The position numbers and the translations under genes are program-made. Source: Flavobacterium psychrophilum (GTDB lineage Bacteria > Bacteroidota > Bacteroidia > Flavobacteriales > Flavobacteriaceae). Taken from it: a stretch of DNA of 15,160 bases. Numbering within the stretch: position 1 is the stretch's first letter; each line of letters opens with the position of its first letter. Shown piece after piece: positions 1 through 6,960 of this stretch. The stretch covers positions 1 through 15,160 of the forward strand of contig CAMCTL010000073.1 of assembly GCA_945878515.1 (NCBI GenBank), given 5' to 3'. The notes below the pieces were generated by a model, which did no database searches, had not been told where the DNA came from, and worked only from the letters and a program-made list of their open reading frames with translations.

Positions 1-149
1 AAGTATATGACATGCAAGGAAGAATGATCGAGCGCAAACAAGTAAATACAAATGCATTGGAAATTGGTGCAAACTATACCTCTGGAATTTACAATGTAAT
101 TCTAGAAAACGCTGGTCAAGCTAAAACAATTCGTTTGATCAAGAAATAA
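1..149 (+). CDS. 3' end of a T9SS-secreted protein (partial)
   Basis: Only the last 49 codons are in the window; the reading frame is complete from base 3 and ends with TAA at 147-149. The peptide contains VYDMQGRMIERKQVNTNALE, then SGIYNVIL, and ends RLIKK. This is the usual shape of a type A T9SS C-terminal sorting domain: a VYDxxGR strand, a GxYxV strand and a basic tail. Such domains send a protein through the outer membrane by the type IX system and are usually cleaved on arrival. The function of the missing part cannot be read. The tail is very similar, also at the DNA level, to the tail of the giant surface protein on the opposite strand at 10235-14719, so the truncated gene is probably a related long surface protein. 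Confidence is high for the domain and low for anything upstream. Confidence 0.85.
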   Translation, partial: VYDMQGRMIERKQVNTNALEIGANYTSGIYNVILENAGQAKTIRLIKK

Positions 150-168
150 TTATTAATTCATAAATAAC

Positions 169-201
169 AGGCAACCAATTTTTTTTGGTTGCCTTATTTT
201 A
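169..201 (+). terminator. Rho-independent terminator after the partial T9SS gene
   Basis: GGCAACCAA (170-178) pairs perfectly with TTGGTTGCC (185-193) around a six-T loop, and an A-T pair extends the stem by one. A T-rich tail (TTATTTT) follows. It starts 20 bp after the stop codon of the partial gene and lies 25 bp before the next start, so it separates the two transcripts. Confidence 0.85.
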
Positions 202-226
202 ATTTTAATCTTAAAATACATTTACA

Positions 227-1423
227 ATGAAAACAAAAATTACTTTAAAAAATGTTACTAATGCTATCATAGCATTGTTTTTTGTTACCGGCTTGAGTGC
301 TACTGCTCAAACTTACGCCTATAACGAAACCATATCCTCGGGTATGTTTATAGATGGTGATGGCGCATCGGTTGCTAATCCAGTTTCGGATGCTGTAAAC
401 TCGACTGCAAATTGTGCAAGATCAGGAACAGGTGGCTGGAAAAAGATAGAGTATTTTCCGAATTATACGCCAGTTGCTGGTGCTAAACTTTACTTTTCTA
501 TTTACAATCCCAATGGAGCAGGACCAGGTCAGGTAAAGTTTGAATATACAACAGGCGGCGGCGAAAAATGGGGCGGAAATGTAGATTATGTTTCAGGAAC
601 ACTAACAGGTTGGAAAGAATATAGTTTGGATTTAACTTCTCATATTGGTAACATTATCAATAAAATTGTGATTTATCCATCTGGTGAAAATGTAGCGGCA
701 ACTTTTATTGACAACATTTATTTTGGAACCTTATCCGTGCTTCCTCAAGATCCAGCGGTCTATAATGAGATAACTTCTTCGGGTATATTTTTTCAAGGTA
801 ATGGCTCACAAGTGGCAAACCCAGTTAAAGATGCTGTGAACAGCACTGATAATTGTGCAAGATCTGGTTCAGGATCTAACTGGCAGCAAATTCAATATTT
901 TCCAACTTATTCGCCTGCAGCAGGAGACAAAATTTATTTTTCGGTTTACAATCCCAATAACGCTGGTCCGGGACAATTACAATTTGAATATACTAGCGGA
1001 GGCGGCTGGAAATGGGGCGGTAATTTAAATTACGTTTCAGGTTCGGTTACGGGTTGGCAAGAATATAGTGTAGATCTTGCGGATCACGTGGGCAACATTA
1101 TCAATAAAATAATCATTATGCCGGCAGGTGATAAATCTACTGCTGCTTTTGTGGATAATATTTACTTTGGAACAAAATCTAATTTAAGTACTAAATCTAA
1201 TGCGATTAGTAATAACCAAATTTATGCAGCAAAAGACGGTAAGATTCAGTTTAGCAAAGCACAATTAAATACGCAATTATCTGTATTTGATGTAGCTGGT
1301 AGATTAATTCTTGAGGAAAAAGTAAGCGGTGTACAATCGCAAAAAGCATTGAGCAACAAAGGAATTTACATTGTAAAAGTGAAGTCTGATGCTGGAGTTA
1401 GCACGCAAAAAATTATGTTTTAA
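227..1423 (+). CDS. T9SS-secreted protein with two tandem carbohydrate-binding-like modules
   Basis: This 398-residue protein starts with a signal peptide (hydrophobic stretch about residues 12-24, likely cleavage after the AQ near 28). It contains two copies of one module, about residues 31-168 and 179-316, with a period of 147 residues. Each copy runs from YNE..SSG through ANPV.DAVNST..CARSG, YFPxYxP, YNPN.AGPGQ and KWGGN to a closing DNIYFGT. The aromatic-rich beta pattern and the DNIYFG end are typical of jelly-roll carbohydrate-binding modules, but I cannot assign a CBM family. A linker leads to a T9SS sorting domain (about 329-398) with a VFDVAGR strand and a GIYIVKV strand; it lacks the common YPNP opening. 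No catalytic signature is visible. Terminators on both sides suggest a monocistronic unit. It precedes two glycoside hydrolases, so binding of a polysaccharide at the cell surface is a reasonable inference. Confidence 0.9.
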   Translation: MKTKITLKNVTNAIIALFFVTGLSATAQTYAYNETISSGMFIDGDGASVANPVSDAVNSTANCARSGTGGWKKIEYFPNYTPVAGAKLYFSIYNPNGAGPGQVKFEYTTGGGEKWGGNVDYVSGTLTGWKEYSLDLTSHIGNIINKIVIYPSGENVAATFIDNIYFGTLSVLPQDPAVYNEITSSGIFFQGNGSQVANPVKDAVNSTDNCARSGSGSNWQQIQYFPTYSPAAGDKIYFSVYNPNNAGPGQLQFEYTSGGGWKWGGNLNYVSGSVTGWQEYSVDLADHVGNIINKIIIMPAGDKSTAAFVDNIYFGTKSNLSTKSNAISNNQIYAAKDGKIQFSKAQLNTQLSVFDVAGRLILEEKVSGVQSQKALSNKGIYIVKVKSDAGVSTQKIMF

Positions 1424-1472
1424 TTAATTATAGTAGTTTTTATAGTAAATAGTTTGATTTACTTAGTTAATC

Positions 1473-1502
1473 GTAAAGCCCGAAATACTATTCGGGCTTT
1501 AC
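1473..1502 (+). terminator. Intergenic terminator hairpin
   Basis: A perfect 12-bp inverted repeat, GTAAAGCCCGAA (1473-1484) against TTCGGGCTTTAC (1491-1502), surrounds a six-base ATACTA loop. It lies 49 bp after the duplicated-module gene and 29 bp before the next start. The GC-rich core and the T run inside the descending arm fit a factor-independent terminator. The tail after the stem (ATTAATTTG) is only moderately T-rich, so termination may be partial. Confidence 0.75.
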
Positions 1503-1531
1503 ATTAATTTGATAATTTTCAAAGTTCACTT

Positions 1532-2983
1532 ATGAAGTACGTTATAACAAAAAGTCTTCTAATAATTTTAGCAGTAGTTACAATTGGTTGTAAATCTAAA
1601 CAAGAAATAAACCATGGAACTCTTGTTACTGGCATCCAATTTCAATCGGATAAGGCGCATTTGAATTTAGATATTAGGCATTTAGATCAACTTACAGATG
1701 ACCAATTCTTAGAGCGTATTCAATATGATTATACTAGAAATTGCTTAAAAAATAAAAACGCCATAGCCATTACAGAAAATGATGGTTATCGTATTAATTT
1801 ATTTTGTGTGGCTGTCAAAAATGGTTGGCTAGCTCGTGAAACAGCAGCTAAAGCAATTTTGAAATACCTTCAAGAGTACGAAAATGCTAAAACAGTTCAT
1901 GGTATTTTTCCACGCTCGTTTAACAGAAGTACTGGGCAACAAGTCAAAGGTGAGGTTTATGGTACTTTTGGACAACCTTATGATGTAGTGGGTACTGCCT
2001 TTTTTGCCACTTCAGCTCAATTTGTAATTAGAGAATTTTTTGATGCTAATAACGCCGTGGAAATTGAGATTAGAAGATTATGTAAAGTACTATGTAACAG
2101 AATTGATTGGAATTTTGCCTATAATGAAAAAAGAAAGTGCTTCACTTGGTTTAAAAACGGAGCCAATGGGGAACTTTTTGATGGAAAAGAATTGTGTGGC
2201 GAAATGGATGAAACTTTTTTTCTTCAATTGTTCGTATTAAGTGCAAAGAATTGGCAACATGGTAATGAAGCTTATGATAACTATGTTTCGAAAATATTTG
2301 TTGATTCTCAATACGGGTACAACTACTTTTCTACTAAAGAATACAACTATAAAACATCGGAGCAATTTACCGGAATTAAAGTGAATAATCGCAAAGCATT
2401 AGCATTAAAAGATTATCCAACAGCAAAATTAGGTTATTTGGTTCAATCTCACATCTGGTTCGATCTTCGCGGATATCGAGACTCGACATGCAATGTGAAT
2501 AATATGGATTATTTTGAAGGAACACAAAACGCAATCAACGCACAAATTAAATATGCGCAAATTAATCCCAGTAAAAATTATTTATATGGAGATGTTTGGG
2601 GTTTTTATGACACCTATTCACCCGTTTCAAAAAAATGGATGGTAACAGGACTTCCAATGGAAGGAGATACAGACGAAGGGACAATTTCTATTTCGGCTGT
2701 GATGAGTGCAGTTCCCTTTGCTCCCAGAGAATCAATAAAATGTTTACGCACACTTTATAAGGAATATAAAGAAAAAGGGATTTACAGTACAGATGGATTT
2801 GTTATGAGCGTGAATACAAATAATGGAATGATGGCCGCTACACCAGACTCTTTTTTTGAACCCATTTGTGTCTTGTCCATCGAAAATTATCGCTCTGGAA
2901 TGCTATGGGAATTGGCTAAAAAAGCACCGGAATATCAGGAATCACTAAATAAAGCTGGTTTACAAAACAATAAATTTAATTAG
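1532..2983 (+). CDS. Glycoamylase/GH144-like lipoprotein glucanase
   Basis: This 483-residue protein has a lipoprotein signal (hydrophobic 8-18, lipobox ending TIGC, Cys20), so it should be anchored in a membrane facing the periplasm or cell surface. The C-terminal half matches the glycoamylase-domain family (Pfam Glycoamylase, including GH144 endo-beta-1,2-glucanases) strongly. Markers are SHIWFDLRGYRDS (306-318), MDYFEG (325-330), DVWGFY (354-359), DEGTISISAVMSAVPFAP (381-398) and LSIENYRSGMLWEL (448-461). The N-terminal half keeps the family outline: NGWLAR.TAAKAIL near 97-110, HGIFPRSF at 123-130 and IDWNFAY at 191-197. It departs from typical members where a YNEA-type motif is expected, with MDETFF at 225-230. 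The activity is therefore probably endo-hydrolysis of a beta-glucan, but the exact linkage is uncertain. The GH35-type gene starts 28 bp downstream, suggesting an operon. Confidence 0.85.
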   Translation: MKYVITKSLLIILAVVTIGCKSKQEINHGTLVTGIQFQSDKAHLNLDIRHLDQLTDDQFLERIQYDYTRNCLKNKNAIAITENDGYRINLFCVAVKNGWLARETAAKAILKYLQEYENAKTVHGIFPRSFNRSTGQQVKGEVYGTFGQPYDVVGTAFFATSAQFVIREFFDANNAVEIEIRRLCKVLCNRIDWNFAYNEKRKCFTWFKNGANGELFDGKELCGEMDETFFLQLFVLSAKNWQHGNEAYDNYVSKIFVDSQYGYNYFSTKEYNYKTSEQFTGIKVNNRKALALKDYPTAKLGYLVQSHIWFDLRGYRDSTCNVNNMDYFEGTQNAINAQIKYAQINPSKNYLYGDVWGFYDTYSPVSKKWMVTGLPMEGDTDEGTISISAVMSAVPFAPRESIKCLRTLYKEYKEKGIYSTDGFVMSVNTNNGMMAATPDSFFEPICVLSIENYRSGMLWELAKKAPEYQESLNKAGLQNNKFN

Positions 2984-3011
2984 AAACAATTTAAAATTTA
3001 ATAATATTAAG

Positions 3012-4670
3012 ATGAAACAAACAGCAATTTTACAAGCATTTTTCTTGGTATTTTCTTTTTCAATGCTCAATGCGCAAAGCAATCTTCCTTATCTAAAGAA
3101 AAAAGGAACAGCGACACAATTAATAGTCAATGATAAGCCATTTTTAATGATAGCTGGCGAAGTACACAACTCTTCCGCTTCAACTGTGGAATATATGAAA
3201 CCGCTATTTCCAACATTAAAATCGATGAACCTTAATTCGGTTTTTGTAACCACAGCTTGGGAACAAATCGAACCCAAAGAAGGCGTTTATGATTTTAGTT
3301 TGGTAGATGCCATTATTGACAACGCCAAAAACAACAATCTAAAAGTTTGTTTGTTGTGGTTTGCGAGTTGGAAAAACGGCGAATCCAGTTATGCGCCACT
3401 TTGGGTAAAAAAAGATACCAAGCGTTTTTTTAGGGTTAAAACCAAAGACGGTAGGGCTATAGAAACACTTTCTCCTTTTTGCGAAGCTACTAAAATTGCC
3501 GATGCCAAAGCCTTTGCCGCAATGATGAAACACGTAAAAGCCTATGATAAAGACCAAACTGTCATCTTGATGCAGCCTGAAAACGAGGTAGGAATGTTTC
3601 AAGACATCGACTATAATCAAGTAGCTTTAGACCTTTACCAAAAGCAGGTTCCCGCGGCCTTAATGAGTTATTTGGCAAAAAATAAAGCCAATTTGGATGA
3701 TTATGTAAAATCTGCTTGGGCAAAAAACAATTTCAAGACCGAAGGAACTTGGACGACAATTTTTGGAGATACACCAGAAGCGAAAGCTTTTTTTACCACT
3801 TGGCAATATGCCTCTTACATCAACTTTGTGGCAAAGTCGGGCAGAGCCGAATACAATTTGCCCATGATGGTCAATGCTTGGATTGTTCAAAAACCAGAGG
3901 ATTTGCCGGGCGTTTATCCCAATGGTGGACCCGTTTCTAGAGTGATGGACATTTGGAAAGCAGCAGCACCAGCCATCGACATTCAATCTCCTGATATTTA
4001 TTTGCCTAATTTCAAAGAAATTGTTTCTATGTATCATCGTGCCGATAATCCTTTGTTAATTCCTGAGTCTAAGGCAGAAGTTGGCAGAGCGTATTATGCC
4101 TACGGACAACACGATGCAATTTGTTTTTCGCCTTTTGGAATAGAAGATGCTTCAGATGATTTCTTGTTTAAAAAAGGATATGCTGTCTTGAACGAAGTGC
4201 AGCATTTGATTAAAAAATACCAAGGAACGGGCAAAATGCAAGCAGTTTTAAAAGAAGGAAATGAACAAGCGCCTGAATTGACTTTTGGCGATTATAAATT
4301 AAAAGTGAATTATGAAAAACCCGATGAGCCTTGTTTTGGCATCGTCATTCAAACTGGAGACGAGGAATTTACTGTAATTGGAATGAACTTAAAAATCTTT
4401 TTTGAATCTACCAAAAAAGGAGAGATTGGTCATATTGGACAAGTTTGGGAAGGGCGCTATGAAAACGAACAATGGGTTCCAACGAGATTGATGAATGGAG
4501 ACGAAACTTGGCACAACGCTGTTACAAGAGTTTTTGGACGCACTTATAAATCATCGGTAGATTTGAGTGACGAAGAAAAGAAACAAGGAAATCCAAATGC
4601 CTATTCGCCGGAAACTAAAAAAGTAATTACAACTCCGGGAGTTTATAAAGTGATGACTTACAGGAGATAA
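3012..4670 (+). CDS. Secreted GH35-type beta-glycosidase with DUF5597-like C-terminus
   Basis: This 552-residue protein has a signal peptide ending near AQ (residues 21-22). The catalytic domain fits the GH35 (clan GH-A) subgroup that carries a C-terminal DUF5597. Markers are FLMIAGEVHNSSAS (44-57), AWEQIEPKEGVYDFS (82-96), LLWFASWKNG.SSYAP (114-129) and QPENEVG (188-194). The acid/base is predicted to be Glu192 of the Asn-Glu pair, and the nucleophile Glu352 in LIPESKAEVGR. DUF5597-like beta sequence covers roughly residues 400-550, including GIVIQTGDEEFTVIG and GQVWEGRYEN.QWVPTRLMNGDE. Family members remove non-reducing-end beta-linked sugars, often galactose; the sugar here cannot be read. 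It follows the GH144-like gene by 28 bp with no terminator between, so a sequential endo/exo role on one glycan is likely. The length is normal and no key residue is missing. Confidence 0.9.
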   Translation: MKQTAILQAFFLVFSFSMLNAQSNLPYLKKKGTATQLIVNDKPFLMIAGEVHNSSASTVEYMKPLFPTLKSMNLNSVFVTTAWEQIEPKEGVYDFSLVDAIIDNAKNNNLKVCLLWFASWKNGESSYAPLWVKKDTKRFFRVKTKDGRAIETLSPFCEATKIADAKAFAAMMKHVKAYDKDQTVILMQPENEVGMFQDIDYNQVALDLYQKQVPAALMSYLAKNKANLDDYVKSAWAKNNFKTEGTWTTIFGDTPEAKAFFTTWQYASYINFVAKSGRAEYNLPMMVNAWIVQKPEDLPGVYPNGGPVSRVMDIWKAAAPAIDIQSPDIYLPNFKEIVSMYHRADNPLLIPESKAEVGRAYYAYGQHDAICFSPFGIEDASDDFLFKKGYAVLNEVQHLIKKYQGTGKMQAVLKEGNEQAPELTFGDYKLKVNYEKPDEPCFGIVIQTGDEEFTVIGMNLKIFFESTKKGEIGHIGQVWEGRYENEQWVPTRLMNGDETWHNAVTRVFGRTYKSSVDLSDEEKKQGNPNAYSPETKKVITTPGVYKVMTYRR

Positions 4671-4718
4671 TTTGTAGGTTGAGCAATAGTAGCTTTATAC
4701 CTATAGAGTCTTAAGAAT

Positions 4719-4778
4719 TGTATAATGTTTTGCTGTATACTGTATTGCTGTATAATGTCGTACTGTATATTGCATAAT
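4719..4778 (+). repeat. Four 15-bp tandem repeats
   Basis: Four adjacent 15-base units, each opening TGTATA, occupy 4719-4733, 4734-4748, 4749-4763 and 4764-4778. The first three read TGTATAATGTTTTGC, TGTATACTGTATTGC and TGTATAATGTCGTAC; the fourth is more degenerate. They begin 49 bp after the GH35-type stop codon, in DNA with no credible gene. The period is clear from inspection. The role is unknown: replication-slippage debris or a protein-binding array are both possible. Confidence 0.7.
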
Positions 4779-4840
4779 GTAAAATTATCAGTAATTAGAA
4801 TGATTTCAGTAGAAGGAAATACTGCATTATTTTACATACT

Positions 4841-4909
4841 TTAAACTTCTAAAATTTTAGCAATGGTTCGTTTATTAGAACGTTTACCTAATTCGTAACT
4901 ATTCAGCAT
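4841..4909 (-). pseudogene. Possible remnant of an XRE-type helix-turn-helix protein
   Basis: The reverse strand encodes MLNSYELGKRSNKRTIAKIL, then E-V and a stop (4841-4843). The string SYELGKR followed by about three residues and TIAKIL-V resembles the recognition-helix end and last helix of XRE/Cro-type helix-turn-helix domains. The upstream part of such a domain is not present in frame. It may be a decayed regulator, or a chance 22-residue match. It lies between the 15-bp repeats and the DUF3427 remnant, in a region with other gene debris. Confidence 0.3.
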
Positions 4910-4929
4910 GCCAAAAAAATGATTGCAGA

Positions 4930-5234
4930 TTGCGTCAGTTTCGAATGTCTCGATTTTTATTGGGATGTATCGAGAAAACAATAGCTAATGCATATGGTTC
5001 AGATGCAAGAAAAGGATTATCGTATATTAATATTCAAGAAAATGATAAAAAGATATTACTTTTTGTAAGAGAAAAACCGAAAAATCAAAATGGTAGTACT
5101 TTCGGTTATGTTTTTATTGTGAAGCTAATTTTAGGGAAAATGAAGGCTCAAAACCAATGAGCATAAAATGGGAGCTTGGCGAACTAATGCCAAATTATCT
5201 TTGGAAAGAATCTGCAATAATGTCTGTGGGCTAA
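4930..5234 (+). pseudogene. Frameshifted remnant of a DUF3427-domain protein
   Basis: Two overlapping frames together reproduce the end of a DUF3427 domain, a module found at the C-terminus of some superfamily 2 helicase/restriction-type proteins and in stand-alone proteins. The first frame (from about 5011) reads KGLSYINIQENDKKILLFVR and continues to GYVFI. The second (from 5121) reads EANFRENEGSKPMSIKWELG, then MPNYLWKESAIMSVG and TAA at 5232-5234. Restoring one base near 5118-5120 (ATTGTGAA to ATTGGTGAA) would give a continuous GYVFIGEANF. The first frame stays open until TGA at 5158-5160. The first ~27 residues of that frame do not look like the family, so the 5' part is probably lost. 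This debris fills most of the 781-bp gap between the GH35-type gene and the M20 pair, and no intact gene is visible in that gap. Confidence 0.65.
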
Positions 5235-5346
5235 TTGTCATTACAACATTAAACATTCCTTGCTATAACAACTTAAATTTTGAGTGAAAGGATATCATTT
5301 AAGTTTTTCTTTGCATAACAAAAATCTAAATTTTGTTTCTGCGCGA

Positions 5347-5354
5347 TAAATTTG
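5347..5354 (+). promoter_or_regulatory. Candidate -7 box for the M20 operon
   Basis: TAAATTTG matches the Bacteroidota TAnnTTTG -7 consensus exactly and lies about 98 bp before the start of the first M20 gene. A TTTG lies upstream, but only about 11 bp away rather than the usual ~19, so the -33 element is unconvincing. If used, it gives a 5' leader of roughly 90 bases in which no riboswitch-like fold was recognised. Confidence 0.35.
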
Positions 5355-5451
5355 TAATTAATAACTATATTGTTAGCAGTAATTAAAACACTTCGATTTA
5401 TGTTTTACAAGGCGCTAAATCACATTAAATAATCATTCAAATAGTAAGAAA

Positions 5452-6912
5452 ATGAAAACAACCAAAGCAATCCTTCTCGTTATTGTGTTAATAAATGTAC
5501 TTTCTTTTCCCATTTTTGCCCAAAAGAAAAGTAACACCAAAGCAAATGATGCCTTAAAAAATCAAGCAGCAACAATCATACAATCGGGTTACGATGCTTA
5601 TAAAACAATTGCACTAAATATTTGGGATTATGCCGAATTGGGATACAAAGAAAATCAGAGTACTGCTTTGTTGCAAACTACATTAAAAGATAATGGCTTT
5701 ACTGTTGAAGCCGGAGTAGCAGGAATGCCAACTGCTTTTGTTGCCACTTATGGTAGCGGTTCACCTGTGATTGGAATTTTGGCAGAATATGACGCACTGC
5801 CAGGCATATCACAAGACAATTCTCCTATCAAAACGCCTATTGCAAGCAAAACTAGCGGACATGCTTGTGGACACCATTTGTTTGGTACTGGTTCTGTTGC
5901 TGCAGGTATTGCTATCAAAAAACTATTGGAATCAGGAAAAATAAAAGGAACAATTAAAGTTTTTGGTTGCCCAGCCGAAGAAGGCGGAAGCGGAAAGGTA
6001 TTTATGGTTAGAGAAGGATTGTTTACCAATGTTGATATTGCAATTCATTGGCATCCAAGCAATGATAATTCAGTAACTTATTCTGGAGCATTGGCTAATA
6101 AATCGGCTAAGTTTAGATTTTATGGTATTGCATCACATGCTGCTGGGTCGCCAGAAAAAGGACGTTCGGCCTTAGACGCAGTAGAGGCAATGAACAATAT
6201 GGTCAACATGATGCGAGAACACATACCTCAAGAAACCAGAATTCATTATGTAATTACAAATGGGGGCAAAGCACCAAATGTGGTTCCTGAATTTGCGGAA
6301 GTATATTATTATGTTCGACATCCAGACAAAGAATCAGCTGTTTCTATTTTTGACAGAATTGTAAAAGCTGCACAAGGCGCTGCTCTAGGGACGGAAACAA
6401 AAATGGATTATGAAATTATTGGTGGCACACACGATTTACTCATCAATAAAACGCTTGCACAAAATATGCAAACTAATTTAGAAAAAGTGGGTGGTGTACA
6501 ATATACTGCTGATGAAACTATTTTTGCTAAAAAAATTCAAGCTAGTTTTTTAGGTAAATCAGAGTCAATAGATTTTGCAGCAAAAGTAAAACCATTACAC
6601 ATTGAAAAAAGTCTAGGATCTACCGATGTAGGGGATGTAAGCTATACCGTTCCAACAGTGGGCGTAGAAACTGCAACTTGGGTATCTGGAACAAGTGCAC
6701 ATAGCTGGCAAGCAGTTGCCTGTGGCGGAACCGAAATAGGAACTAAAGGAATGATGGTAGCTGCAAAAACAATGGCTTTTGCAGCAATTGATTTATTTAC
6801 AAATCCTGAATTAATAATAAAAGCAAAGGAAGAATTTATTCAAACAAAGGGAAATTACCAGTATAAGGCACTTTTAGGTGATATTAAACCTGCCTTGAAT
6901 TATAGAGATTAA
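5452..6912 (+). CDS. Secreted M20-family amidohydrolase, AbgB-like
   Basis: This 486-residue protein has a signal peptide (hydrophobic 7-20, cleavage near FAQ 22-24), so it is exported. The rest fits the M20D amidohydrolases related to AbgB, the p-aminobenzoyl-glutamate hydrolase B subunit. Visible elements are WDYAELGYKE (58-67), ILAEYDALPG (109-118) and metal-binding SGHACGHH (135-142; Cys139, His141). PAEEGGSGK (174-182) contains the Glu176-Glu177 pair, IHWHP (198-202) follows, and SAHSW (415-419) holds a late histidine. The dimerisation domain begins about residue 219 with KFRFYGIASHAAGSPEKGRS. STDVGDVSY (390-398) is a further typical AbgB-like string. The expected reaction is hydrolysis of an amide bond in an N-acyl amino acid or dipeptide-like substrate; the natural substrate is unknown. 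AbgB itself is cytoplasmic and works with AbgA, whereas this one is exported and paired with another M20 gene 48 bp downstream. Confidence 0.9.
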   Translation: MKTTKAILLVIVLINVLSFPIFAQKKSNTKANDALKNQAATIIQSGYDAYKTIALNIWDYAELGYKENQSTALLQTTLKDNGFTVEAGVAGMPTAFVATYGSGSPVIGILAEYDALPGISQDNSPIKTPIASKTSGHACGHHLFGTGSVAAGIAIKKLLESGKIKGTIKVFGCPAEEGGSGKVFMVREGLFTNVDIAIHWHPSNDNSVTYSGALANKSAKFRFYGIASHAAGSPEKGRSALDAVEAMNNMVNMMREHIPQETRIHYVITNGGKAPNVVPEFAEVYYYVRHPDKESAVSIFDRIVKAAQGAALGTETKMDYEIIGGTHDLLINKTLAQNMQTNLEKVGGVQYTADETIFAKKIQASFLGKSESIDFAAKVKPLHIEKSLGSTDVGDVSYTVPTVGVETATWVSGTSAHSWQAVACGGTEIGTKGMMVAAKTMAFAAIDLFTNPELIIKAKEEFIQTKGNYQYKALLGDIKPALNYRD

Positions 6913-6960
6913 GTTTTATAGTAATGAGTTTCTGATAAATAAAATATAGAAAAATTTTAA

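Noticed and set aside
2040..2240. 66-codon + strand frame
   Set aside because: An out-of-frame shadow inside the GH144-like gene.
3660..4037. 125-codon reverse frame, and other reverse frames within 3089-3620
   Set aside because: They lie wholly inside the well-supported GH35-type gene and have unlikely compositions rich in His, Cys and Phe with no recognisable family.
4719..4778. CRISPR array
   Set aside because: The units are contiguous 15-mers without spacers, and no cas gene is nearby.
4671..5451. Mobile element or insertion sequence in the debris region
   Set aside because: No transposase fragment, terminal inverted repeats or target-site duplication could be found; only the short repeats and gene remnants are visible.
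5347..5451. Riboswitch in the M20 leader
   Set aside because: The leader is AT-rich, and no known aptamer core or strong stem could be recognised.
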